From Chlorella sorokiniana (lineage: Eukaryota > Chlorophyta > Trebouxiophyceae > Chlorellales > Chlorellaceae), in contig CP084614.1 in the NCBI GenBank assembly GCA_025917655.1, forward strand, positions 1,240,001 through 1,304,000: a DNA stretch of 64,000 bases, given 5' to 3'. The translations under genes and the position numbers were made by a program. Positions 21,101 through 31,779 of the stretch are shown piece by piece. A model generated the notes under the pieces. That model saw only the letters and a list, made by a program, of their open reading frames with translations. It was not told where the DNA came from and ran no database searches. Each line of letters begins with the position of its first letter. Within the stretch, counting starts at the first letter, position 1.

Positions 21101-22671
21101 CCCACCTGAAGCCAGCGGCCGCGTGGCGGAACAGGGTGAGCGGCGGGCCCTGGGCAGGGGGCGGGCCTGCCACCATGTCTATGCAGGCGGCCTGAATGAC
21201 CGCCAGTCGTTCAACCTGCATAGTTGGAGGATGGTGGTTGAGCACAGCAAGGCATGGGGTCCCATTCTGGGAGGCATGCTGCCGCGCCAAATCGGCCCCC
21301 TACCGGCCCCACCCCCATCTCCCTACTCGGCCAACCCATGCCCCCCTTCACCACACCCCTCCCCCACCCCCACCCCCACCTGCTTGCACAGCCGTCCCCA
21401 GTCGACCAGCAGGCGGCTGGTGGCCAGGTTGAGCTCCTCCAGCACCAGCCCCTCGGGCAGGCGCAGCGGCAGCACGGCGTCCAGGTCAGCGCTCAGCGTT
21501 CGCAGCGAGCGCGGCAGGCGCGTCAGGTCGGCGCCGGCAAACTGCTGCAGGCTGCATGGGGGAGCAGGGACGGGTCGACAGGCAGCGCTCAGCAGAAAGT
21601 GCGTCAGCACCCTGCACCGCCGCACGGCGACCTCGCTGGGGGTGCAGGCTGCCACTGCCCCCACAGGCCGGCATTGCCCTGCCTCAAATAACGTCAAAAT
21701 TGCGCTGCACAGCGGCGGAGCCCCAGCCCACCCCACCTGAGGTGCTTGAGCTGCGTGAGCGGCGCCAGCAGGCGCGACTCAAACACCTGCGGCTGCGCCC
21801 GCCATGCTGTCGCAGCTCAGCTCAAGCGTCTCCAGGCCGGGAAGTGGCGCCACTGCGGCCACCGCCCGGGCGCCCCCAACATCTGGGCGCCCCACAGTCG
21901 CTGCAGCGTCCACCGGTTGCGCGCCGCAAAGTCTGGGTTGGTGAGCAGGCGGTTGATGTGGAAGTCTGCGGGCGGCACACGGGGAGGAGCAGGCAGCAGG
22001 GGACACAGGGTGGGAACAGCTGTGAGACGCCAGGTCCACGGACCAGCGCCCTCGTCGCAACAAGCAATGCGCCGCGCAGTAGAGCTGCGCAGGCACTGAG
22101 CATCCTGCTTTAACAAGCCCGGGTGCCCTTGTGAGCTCAAGGCCCGCTCAGCCCGCCACTCACTTGGGTGCACCTGCAGGTCTGCAAAGGTGGCTTTGAG
22201 CAGCCAGCGCACCGCCTCCCACTTCAGGTCCACCAGATAGTCCAGGTTGATGCGCAGCGGGGTGGAGAAGGCCACGTCCCGCCACGTGTGGCTGACCAGC
22301 GCAAAGCTGCGGGTGGGGGTGGCGGCGGCACGGGGCACCACCGCTCAGCAGCACAGGCTTCGAAGCGCAGCTGCTGAACGCAGTATGCAGGCAGAGTGCT
22401 GAGGACAGGCAGTGGGGTTCGTTTGGCTGCCTGTGCACAGGCTCTTGCGCGCGGAATTTGAGTTATGGCGCAGCGCCAGCCGGGCTGCGCACTTCTGCAA
22501 GTCGCGCATGAGCCGGTAGGCATCGTGCCGCTCCTCCCCCAGCAGCTGCTGCAGCACCAGGCGCAGCACGTCCACAGGAAGTCCACTGCCATCCTGCTCC
22601 AGGAAAGGGAGGGGGCAATGAGCACGCTGGCGACTTATTCGGACACCGAGGGCGGCAGCGGCGGTGGGCAT
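18101..22671 (-). CDS. F-box and leucine-rich-repeat protein
   Basis: Large gene of roughly a dozen exons. The F-box lies in the first exons: GLPVDVLRLVLQQLLGEERH ending at 22493, joined to FALVSHTWRDVAFSTPLRIN in 22306-22164. The next exon, from 21965, begins NFHINRLLTNPDFAARN. Repeated LRR-like pieces follow: PGLETLELSCDSMAG, RSLRTLSADLDAVLPLRLPE, VLEELNLATSRLLVDWG, LASLQGLDLLPSLELG and LTSLRELSLRHFREVDLRG. The last exon (~18674-18101) is Gly/Asp/Ala-rich, ending in an acidic run and FTMRRK. It is likely a substrate receptor of an SCF ubiquitin ligase; the substrate is unknown. Several one-base gaps occur (about 20840, 21760, 21838). The start is uncertain: the ATG at 22671 opens the frame, but an acceptor just before DGSGLPVD suggests an upstream exon. 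The 3' half could be a separate gene, although LRR pieces run through it. Confidence 0.7.
19853..19877. repeat. (GT)n plus G-run microsatellite
   Basis: A dinucleotide GT run followed by eight G residues, in an intron of the F-box/LRR gene. It reads as (CA)n and C-run on the coding strand, typical of introns in this window. Confidence 0.85.
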
Positions 22672-23020
22672 TGGCTGGGAGGACTGCAGGTAAAGCTGAA
22701 CGCGCCCATCGGCAGCGAGCGCATGCGTTGTTCAAAGGCAATGTCCAGCAGCGGAGCGGCTTGTGCCGCATGAAGCGAACATTGGCGGCGCACCATGCTG
22801 CACCTCCCAGCGGCCTTGAGCAAAATGTGCGATTCCTGTGTCACAACGACGACAGCGGGACGCGAAGTTGTAGTGACCTTCAAAGCGTAAACCACCACTG
22901 TACTTCCGCTGCCGCCGCCATCGCGCCGCCACCTAGCACCTTCCCCTTGACAAGACCTTCTGCACATCAACTCAGCTGTGCTATCAAGCGTCTGTATTAC
23001 TGCTAAACCCAGTCTCCTGT
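22672..23020. other. Spacer between DNMT3-like 3' end and F-box/LRR 5' end
   Basis: About 350 bases, probably F-box promoter/5' UTR and DNMT 3' UTR. It could hide a first exon of the F-box gene. Nothing was assigned. Confidence 0.35.
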
Positions 23021-25529
23021 TCAATGGCATGTGCCCATCACCCTGGCAGCTTGCTGCTCCAGCTCCCGCAGCGTTTGGGGCGACAAAGCTGCCCGCGGGA
23101 TGCGGGTAGGTGAGTCCGGCAGCAGGAGGCGTTGGAAGCCACGGAAGAAGTGCGTCATCACGTTGGCGTCAAAGATGTTGCCGCACGCCATGCGGCGGTC
23201 GTCCTCGGTGGCGCCTGGCGGGCAGCAGGGTTGTGAAGGGCCAGGCCAGGCTCGCCATCAAGCACGTCGAGGAAGAAAGAAAGCAGTACGCCCACCTGCG
23301 GCGGCGGTTGCCCCAGTGTCGAGACCCACCATGCGCTCCACCTCCCCCACGTATGGCAACTCTTCCTCGCCGGTGTCCTGCCGCAGTACAAACCCGGTGC
23401 CTGAGGGTGCAACACCATCAGCCTGAAGGTTAGGGGACAGCTGTGTCGACGCACCTGTGCTGAAGCCAGACACTGCCCATGCATTGGGGCTCTGCCGCCT
23501 CCTGAAACCCACCGTTTGCCAGGTTGTAGGCACCGTCTTCGGCCCTCCAGGTGCGGCAGACCGTGGGGTACTTGCGCATGGGATGCCCCTTGAGGTTGTA
23601 CGGTGCAAACAGCCGGGGCTGTCGGTGCGGGGCGCCCTCTTGGGACGGTGGCAGGGGTGCAGCACCGTGTCAAGGTCACAATCCTCCCTGCAGGGCAGGC
23701 TGGCTTTGACCTCTCATACCACTGGGCCACGCTGTGACGACGGCAGGCTGACCAGGGCCCATGCTCACCTGCGCTCCGGGGGCTCAGCAAGTGGCCGACG
23801 TTGCTCCAGTATGCACGCACTCGGTGGCTTGGGAGACCAGGGCAGCGTCAAACACCAGCACCGAACTGATCAAGAGTGGACGGGACAGGAGACGAGAGGG
23901 CGGAGCGGCGGTTGAGGGTCTGCTCCTGAAACTAGCAGCAGCAACGGATCTTCAGTTGGGATGCGCTCGCCTGACGCCCAGCATGCGCTTCACTGTCGCC
24001 CAGTCCCCCTGGCTGATCTCCTGGTTGGGGTGCTGGCTGAAGTCAACTGCTGAATGGGGGTGCATACGGCACTTGAGGTCAGCCCTGAGGTCAGCCCACT
24101 TCGTGCAAGGCGGCCACAACTTGCTGTCCTGCTGGCGCTGTGGGCGCTGCACTCACCATTTTCAAACAGGAAGACGACGTCGGGGCTGGTCTCCCGCACC
24201 CACTCAAGAATCTGCAGATGCGAAGAATAGCACTTTGCTCGGCTCTGCACCACCCGAATGGCAGCATGGTTAGAGGCAGCGAGGCGCCCACCTGGGCAGC
24301 CAGGAAGAAGAGCGAGGAGGAGGGGCCACGCAGGCCCTGCCCCTTCTTGTTGGCGCGGCTCAGGTCCTGGCAGGGGAAGCCGCTGACCATGACGTGGATC
24401 CGCCCCAGCGCCCTGCATAGGCTGGCTTTACTTCTCAGCCGGATAACTAATGCGCAAGGCACGCGCTTGCTTGGCTGCCTACCAAAGATAGAGGAATGTG
24501 AGTTGTCCTCAACTTCTGCCTCCTGTCCACCCACCTGATGTGCTCCCGCCTGACCAGGCGAACGTCCTGGGGCAGCACGCTGTGCGCTGAGGCCAGCGCG
24601 CTGCGCGGCAGCGCCGAGGCCCCGTGGCGGGCGTGCAGCTGCCGAAGGTGATGCTCGGCGATGCGCCGCACCGGGGCTGACACCTCTACGGCATAGTACC
24701 TGGAGCGAGGCGCGGCGGGGCACCACACTGGTCAGAAAGTTTCCCAGTGGGCTGCTGTGCCCCATCCGCACTTGCATAAGTGACGTAAGCGTCCCGGCAT
24801 CAGTGTGCTCACCTGTGCACCCGGAACCCAGCCCGCAGCGCTCCGCAAACAGCGGTGCTGACGCCCGAGAACAGATCGAGCAGGGTGATGCTGCAGCCTG
24901 GCCCACCGGGCGGTTGAGATGTGCTGCGTCCGCCCTGTGCTGTCAAGGTGGGCATGCGGCTCTGCGGCATGCTGACCCGCTGTGAGCCACGCCGCGTTTG
25001 ACGCTCCGCGTGCAGCTGGCGCAGCAGGCTGTTGGTGCATGGTGGGGTTGGTGGCTGCCCGCCTTCCTCGGCCCCAGCCTCTTGCGAAGGATGAGCCAGC
25101 GGGTTTGGGTCTGCGCTCATCTCAAGACACACTCTTGTAGGGCTGCTGCTCAAGCCTGTGGCCGGATGTTGTAGGGAAGGGGCAGCTTGCAGCAGTGGCA
25201 GGAACTCGTCCACAGCCCCAGCCAGCACAAACGGCGCCCACGGAGTGCCCATCGCCTCGGCCAGCGACAAAGGTGGAGCCGTTGCACGCTTTGTGAGCTG
25301 CAGAGGTCATGAGTACACCTAGCAATGTAAATGTATGCATCATTCTTCATTGGGCTGGGCTTCCGTTTCCAGGCAGCCAGCTCTGCCTGCAGCAGCACAA
25401 GGGTTGGAGGCTCCCATAGTGGCGGCGCCGTCCTTCCTTTTGACATCGTGCTGCTGTTGTGGAGTCTTGGACGGCCTCCGCTGGTCTTGTTGGCCCCTCA
25501 CGGCCAGGGTTGCGTTGCACGAAGGCGTC
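23021..25529 (-). CDS. C5-cytosine DNA methyltransferase, DNMT3-like
   Basis: Catalytic motifs occur in normal (not DRM-permuted) order. Motif I is ITLLDLFSGVSTAVCGAL (exon 25297-24813). The YYAVEVSAPVRRIAEHH segment is in 24699-24535. Motif IV is VMVSGFPCQDLSRANKKGQG with the nucleophilic Cys (24412-24292). Motif VI is FLFENV, split across 24211-24157 and 24046-23971. In 23865-23769 the DNMT3-like segment SVLVFDAALVSQ leads to RAYWSNVG. Motifs IX-X are ACGNIFDANVMTHFFRGF (23214-23021). It transfers a methyl group from SAM to cytosine, probably de novo methylation. No PWWP, BAH, UBA or ADD domain was seen in the ~200-residue N-terminus. The start near 25529 (MDAFVQRNPG) is tentative. One-base gaps lie near 23810 and 23618. 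The intron after 23971 uses a GC donor. Confidence 0.82.
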
Positions 25530-25933
25530 CATCACTCCCCTCTGTGTGCTCATTGCCCTTTAGCGGTTGACGTGTGCCCTCATCGAAGAGAATGAAAACA
25601 GACAGAAGGTTTCACAGGATGCCTGTGCACCAGAAAAGTGCTGGGTATTTCAATGAAGCGTTGCAAGGTTGAAACAATTATTACTGCACAACTTCAGGCA
25701 GGTAAAAATCGACTACGGCGTGCAGAAGGAGGGGAACACAAGCGAGTGGCTGCCATGCCACCTTCAAGGCAGTGGAAGTCAGGCGCCAGCTCAGCTTGCA
25801 AGGCATGATACCATCATGGAGAATGCTATTCATGGGGGCATAGTGCTTCTTGGACAGGAGGCAGTGTGGAGGGTCATTGGCTTCTGTGCTAGCGGGCTGC
25901 CGCCCAAGCCTCACAATTGCTTGGACAGGCAGC
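25530..25933. other. Intergenic spacer FRO-DNMT
   Basis: About 400 bases between two minus-strand genes, holding the FRO 3' UTR and the DNMT promoter. No exon or element was recognised. Confidence 0.4.
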
Positions 25934-28900
25934 TCACAGGGAGTGGGCGGTGGCGTGGAAGGCGAAGAAGGCACCGGAGCGGCGGCCGTTGAGCGCAGCC
26001 ACCTCCACCTGCACAGCCTGGTTCATGGGCTCCGGGCCTGCGGGACGCACAGAGACCCCACGCAGCAGTCAACAACCAAACCACTGCATGCATTCGCTTG
26101 ATGTGCGCAGCTGGCAACTGGCTGCCAGACCGCCGCGCAGCCAGTCACGCCGAGCACCTCCAACAAAGACGCCGATGGTGGCACCGTCGCGGCCCTGCTC
26201 CGCCGCCAGCAGCAGCGCCTTTGTGTCGGGCCGGCCCTCCCTGATCTCCAGCCCGTCCTCCCCGGTAGCAGTCAGGGTGGATCCCACCTGCAGGCACAGT
26301 TGGCAGCAAGCACTCGGCACCTATGACCTGACACAGCATGCCCGTGGCGTGCCTGCTGCGGGTGCCTGCAGGCCGGCCTGGACACATGCGCTGCTCACAG
26401 CCCTCACCAGCTGGCAGCTGAGGCCGTGCCCGGTCGGCTCCCCGGCCGGCTCCAGCGGCAGCACCTCGTCCGCGGCCTTGCCCCGGCCAGCGCGCCAGTA
26501 CCTGAGGCGAGGTGCGGCGGGGCCCGGTGGATTGATCATGATGAGGCATTCCTAACGGCGGTGCATGGGTGGCGCTGAACAGCAGCTTGTGTTGCTGGCC
26601 CCTGCCTCCCCTCACCTCCACATGTGCCAGGGCAGGACCAGCAGAGCGTAGGGCACGCCGATGGCCAGCACGGCCTGGGTGAAGAACCACACCAGGCCGG
26701 CCTGCGCAAGCAGGAAGCCGCCACGGCTTAGTCGCAGCACATCTAGTATCCAGTTCTCTGGCAGCCACTGGTTACGCTCTTCCATGGTCACACCGCCTGA
26801 TCACCAGGCGCCCCTGCCCACTGCACACCGTCCAAAACCTCTTCCCCTCGTGTGCCGCTGCGGCGCACTCTCTCCCACACCCTGCACCCCACCTCCCGAC
26901 AGTACACATCTCAAACCTGCCCCTCACAACCCCCACATCCGCCCACCTTCCAGTAGAAGGTGTTGTAGGAGGTGATGCCGGATGACTGATAGAAAGTGTA
27001 GCTCTCCCCGATGTAGGAGCAGCCCAGGCAGACGCCCAGGAAGCCGGCGCCCCACACCAGCAGGTAGACGGCGGCCAGGTGCCAGCGGTTGACCACCTGG
27101 GGCTGGATGACCCTGCAGCCAGGAGGGCGAGGACGGTGGGCAAGACAGCCAGCCGCAGGGCGTCCTTGCATCCAGCAAGGAAAGCATACTGGTGCTAGTG
27201 GGTGGACCCGCTCCGTACCTGGCCACTGTGTGGAAGAGCGGGGAGGACAGAGGGATGTGTGCAGGGGTGCCGTCGGCGGAGGCGAGAGAGTTGGAGCGTG
27301 GGGAGTCCTTCTCCAGCTTGCCCTTGCTGTCCTGGCTGTCCAGCGTGCGGACGGAGTCCAGGGCTTCCACCTGCTGACAAAGGATTGGAAGTTGGTGGAG
27401 CGAAGGTTCACAGGACAACCTGCGTTGTATGCTCCCTGATGCGCCCCAGCCCACTGCGGCCGCTCGCCTTCTTCAGGCCGCCGGTGCAGTACAGCTCCAA
27501 CGTCAGCCACCCAGCACTGGACCTGCAATGGCGTGTTTGATGGCAGATACAATGAAGCTTGTCAAGCAAGGAGAACCAAGAACGACAGGCCTGCCCAAGG
27601 ACGGCCTTTGCTGAAAAATGAGCAATGTTCCGGTTGCGGCGATATCATCGCAACAGCCCAACACTCACGTGGCTGCCGACAGGGTGTCATGGTCAAGGAT
27701 GCAGAACTCCCGGGCATTACGCGCCACCCACACAAAGTGCACGTTCTCCGGCATATCGGCGGCCTGCAGGAAGCAATGGTTGTTGGCAATGCAGGGAGCT
27801 ACTCGTGCCGGCATCTCCTGCCCAAGCAGCGCGTCCCACCTTTTCTCCTGATGCCGCGCGCCGGGCAAGCAGCTCGCGCAACATCATGAGCAGCGGGGTG
27901 GCCTGCAGCGGCGACCAGCCATCGTTTATGTCAGCTCTTTGGCAGCCTTGTCACAGATGGGAGGCACTGAGCGGGGTTCTGCACTGATGGCGCTCACTCC
28001 GATGCCGCCACCCAGCATCACCACCGACTGGTAGCGGTGCCAGTCGTGGTGCCCTTGGGCCTCGGGAGCTGCACAGGCAGGGCGGGAGGCACCCGCGTGG
28101 CTGAGAACATCTTGAAAAGGCGGCAGCTGGGTAGCGTTGCTCAAAAGCTCACCAGACAGGCGCACAGGCATGGGTACGGGCTTCTTCAGCTGGGACAGCA
28201 GCTCCTACAGGGTCGATCAGGGGGCAACGCCAGGATTGCTATGAGATGCCCATGACCTTTGTGAGGTTTGCCCTGCAGTAGACTCATAAGTTTTTGTTTG
28301 GGGCCATGCGGGTCAGACTTCACCTTGGACCACTTGCCATACTGCTTGATGTGCAGCGTGAGCACGGAGCCGGCGCCTGCAAGGGACGAGGAGCACACGA
28401 GCGGCTGATGAGCAGCCAGGCAGGGCGGCAAGGCTCGGCAGGCGCGGCCGGCAGGCGCGGCTTGCCCTGGACGTCACGCGCCACGCCGGCCACAGAGATG
28501 GGGTGCCACTGCCAGCGACTGATGGATGGGATCAGCAGGAACAACTCGTGCACGGGGCAGTGGCTCATGTCCTGCACAGCGCGCGGGGCATGCACACGTG
28601 GTCAGCGGTTGGGACGCGAAAGACTGGCAGCTGTTCGATGTAAGGGGACAGGGTTCCTGCCCCAGGGAGCATCAACAGCGCCGGCTGCCACCCGCCTTGG
28701 AGGTCTTCAGCTGCAGGGTGGCCACCCTGGCCTCGTCGTCCACCGAGGCCGCCGTCACCAGCGTGGTGTTGGACAGCTGGCCCGCCCGCAGCACCAGGTC
28801 CACGGCGTACAGCAGCAGGCCTGCAGGAGGGAGGCGATGACGGGGGAGCAGCACAACACCGAGGGTTGCTGACTGGCCGCTGTCGACGAGGTCGACGAGG

Positions 28901-31051
28901 CCAACGGTGAGGCGCAGGAATGTTTCATCGTTGCCACCCACCAGGCAGGAAGTAGGTCCAAGACCAATAATAGTGCATGTAGCTACGTTTTTTTATTGGG
29001 TTTTAAGGTCGGTGGGGAAGGTTTTAAGGTCGGTGGGGAAGGGTGGGGTGGTGGGGGGGGCGGGGGCAGGAGGGGGGTGAGACAGCCTGTGGCCGGCCAA
29101 CCATTCGATCAGCCAGAACTTACGAAAAGAAGGTGAAGCCGAGGAAGCAGATGATGTGCGAGCGATAAAACCACTGCAGACGCGGGAGTGGGGGCCGGAC
29201 GAACACCAACGTTGTTCACTCCTGCCGCTGCCGCAGCTTTCACTTCCATATGCTCGGCACAGCAGCTGGATTGTGCATGCGCCCCACCTCGAAGAAGTTT
29301 CGGCGGACCCAGTTGATGCTTGTGGCCCACAGCCACAGGCCAAAAATGTAGCCGATGCTGCCAGCCAGGAAGTTGATGGCGGATTTCGTGCCCCAGTCGG
29401 AAAACTCGACCCAGAACCTGCACATGGGCAGCAGGTGGAACCCTGGATCATGTAGCGGCACACAGGGTGAAGGTGAGCAGCTGGTGGCAGGGACCCAAGC
29501 CACCGCTTGCTGGCTGGTCAGCAGCAGCGGCTCACTCCTGCATGATGGCCCAGTAGAGGTAGTAGCACCAGCCGTGCGCGGAGAGCACCACCATGGTGAT
29601 GTGCCCAAACCACCTGCGCCAATGCCGCGTGCAGTGAGGGGGGTGCAGAGCTGCGTAAGCCGGCAAGCATGCAGAGCTGCCACAGTCCAGCAGAGGGGGT
29701 ACCCCCCCCCCCACCCCCCACCCCACCCCCCACACACACACCACCTACCCACCCACCCACCCACAACATCCACACCAACCCACAACCACACCTGTGGTAG
29801 CGAATCATCTGGCTGTAGTTCAGCCCGGAGAGCTGCTGGAGGAAAGATGATTGGGGGATGGGCAGGAAGAGGAGCCACAGGTTTGGCCACATCATGATGC
29901 CAAAGATTAAGCCGACCCTGCATATGAGAAAAAGAGTAGGCTAAGGAAACACAACTGCATTGGCCTTCCGCAAAGCATGTTGCCAGCCTACTTTTCGAGC
30001 ATCAGCACCGACGGTGATGCAGGCAGAGCAATGCCTGCCTCCTGCGCTGCACAGTGCGGGGCAAGAGAATGGCTTCAGATTGAGCGTCTAGCAGGGTGTC
30101 TCCTTGGCTACCGGCATTTGCAGATGTCACTCTTGCTGAGCGTCAAGCACCATGGGGGAACCCACCAGCATCAATCCACTTGTCATAGGTGATGTAGTAG
30201 TCAGCAAAGTACCAGGCGTTAAAGGCGAGCACAAACGCGAGCACGACCGCATCGCGCAGGTCGATGCCTCCGCACCACCAGGACCAAAAGCGGCGCGGTG
30301 GCAGCTGCCAGTCCAGACAGCGGCTCAGCTGTAGGGGTCGGATGCGAAGAGACCGGCATGCGGTTTCAAAATCGTGCAAATCAACATGAGCAGCACCCTT
30401 CAGCAAGCCTGCAGTTGAAGGGCCCTGGCTTTGCACAACTCCACCGCGCACAGCAGCAAGTGCTGCTCACCTTCTCCCGGAAATGGCGCCATGCCTTGGG
30501 GACTGCAGCATTTCAAGGTGACACGAGAGCATGATCTTGTTATAATGTGCGTCACATGATCATGTGACACACATTATTGAATTCAATGCTGGGCACCTCT
30601 CTCATCAGTGCAAGCCACCCACCCCCACCTGCGCCCTGGGGCAGCGCTCGCAGCACAAAGGTGCACCAGGCGGCCAGAAGGACGGGCAGCCAGGTGAAGG
30701 CCACCATTGCTGTATCGTATGCGTCCGGAGCCTTGATGCCAAGGTCGCCTGCAGTGATGGCAGTAATTGCAGCACCGAGCGCACCACTCAGCCACAGCCA
30801 ATCATGCGGCCATGACCAAACCGCGGGGGATGATGGATGTGGCCAGCACCTCCCGACCTGCGCCCACCTGAGTAGGGATAATAAATGCCCCATGTCGCAT
30901 AAAGCTTTTCCAGGTCCACGTAGAATTTGTCGGTGATCCAGCCCCAGGCAAGCCAGTTGAAGAGGCCGAAACAGCCTGCAATGGTCAGCTTCAAGCCGAC
31001 GCTAAGGGCTGTGGCAGCCACGCCGCGGGGCGGCTCACAAAGCCTGCGCAT
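25934..31051 (-). CDS. FRO: Ferric-chelate reductase, plant FRO / Chlamydomonas FRE1 type
   Basis: Membrane flavocytochrome b of about 20 exons. First exons: 31051-30868, 30748-30629, 30502-30471, 30328-30166, ~29917-29792, 29613-29536, 29417-29288, 29173-29124, 28982-28942 and 28820-28696. The core has two His pairs with H-x13-H spacing in adjacent helices, YHRWFGHITMVVLSAHGWCY and SHIICFLGFTFFSYMHYYW, the bis-heme ligands. The FAD domain follows (RWQWHPISVAG, then LTLHIKQYGKWSK), then NAD(P)H-binding pieces VVMLGGGIG, ATPLLMMLRELL, VHFVWVARNAREF and FVGGPEPMNQAV near the C-terminus. Two hydrophobic stretches (WHLAAVYLLVWGAGFLGV, FFTQAVLAIGVPYALLVL) interrupt the reductase part, as in plant FROs. 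It reduces Fe(III) or Cu(II) at the plasma membrane for uptake. The intron after 28696 needs a GC donor, and the ~29917 junction phase is unresolved. Confidence 0.85.
29000..29041. repeat. 21-base perfect tandem duplication in a FRO intron
   Basis: GTTTTAAGGTCGGTGGGGAAG occurs twice in tandem (described as a 21-base unit; first 20 bases GTTTTAAGGTCGGTGGGGAA), within the intron between exons 29173-29124 and 28982-28942. Confidence 0.9.
29700..29790. repeat. CCCA/CA-rich low-complexity intron tract
   Basis: C-runs, (CA)n and repeated CCCA fill an intron of the FRO gene. It is GT/G-rich on the coding strand. Similar tracts lie at 13764-13802 (MRS2 intron) and 21050-21105 (F-box gene). Confidence 0.8.
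30544..30575. repeat. 32-base near-perfect palindrome in a FRO intron
   Basis: A perfect 18-base core, GTCACATGATCATGTGAC at 30551-30568, extends to 16-base arms with one mismatch (AATGTG..CACATT). It lies in the intron between exons 30748-30629 and 30502-30471. It contains two back-to-back CACATG E-box-like half sites. Confidence 0.9.
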
Positions 31052-31368
31052 TCCGCTGGACCAATACACAAACTGCAAGAATGGAAAACGCCGGGAGTAA
31101 TGATGAGTGTTGAGCGAGAGATCTGTCTGGCTGCCCGACAGGCACGCTTCGCCACGCGCTGGTCGGCAGCCTAATCAACGATCTTGTGGCCATTACAATT
31201 CTTCGTGCGGATTGCACACGCGCCATAGTGCTGCAACTCGTGGCTGTCGCGCGCTCTTTGCTCCAGTACGAGGAGTGCTCAAGTGCACAAGGTTTACGCG
31301 TGCCCGACGGCGACCGCAAGATCTCTGACTTTTCGCACTTCCTATTGCGACTTGTGAAGTCTTTGGCC
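31052..31368. other. Divergent promoter region FRO / secreted ORF
   Basis: About 315 bases between the FRO start and a plus-strand small ORF. It should include the FRO promoter, though an acceptor at ~31078 hints at an extra upstream FRO exon. No metal-responsive element was identified with confidence. Confidence 0.4.
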
Positions 31369-31530
31369 ATGCGTACAGCAACTTTCCTCGCACTGCTGGC
31401 GGCATCTGCCGTGGTTGGCGCTGCCGCCCAGCAGGCGCCGCTGCTGCCCCTGATGGTGCCAGTGGGTGCAACCGTGGGACGTTTTATGAGGCAACAAGCA
31501 AGGAAAAAGTTGCGGGAAGACAATGTTTAA
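31369..31530 (+). CDS. Small secreted ORF or first exon of the next gene
   Basis: From the ATG at 31369 the frame encodes about 53 residues: a clear signal peptide (MRTATFLALLAASAVVGAAA), then a short Pro/Leu/Val segment and a basic tail RQQARKKLRED. It could be a complete small secreted peptide. Equally, it could be the signal-peptide exon of the downstream gene, although I could not find a donor in the phase needed to reach the exon at ~31780. No family was recognised. Confidence 0.4.
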   Translation: MRTATFLALLAASAVVGAAAQQAPLLPLMVPVGATVGRFMRQQARKKLREDNV

Positions 31531-31779
31531 ACGTGATGACCCAGGCAAGGAGGGTGGGGGAAGTTGTACAAACAGCACTTGAGCTTGCAAGTGGCGGCAG
31601 GAGGGCAATGATGGGCGTATGGCTTCTCCTCACGCCGTAGCTGTGTCAGTACAACAAACAAATGTAACGCTGAATAGATTATATACTGTGGTGAACAATG
31701 CTGAGGCATACAAGCACGATAGCGTTGGCGCTGAAGGGGATAGAAATTCGTTGTCATCCGCCGCCAACCTCTGCAGATG

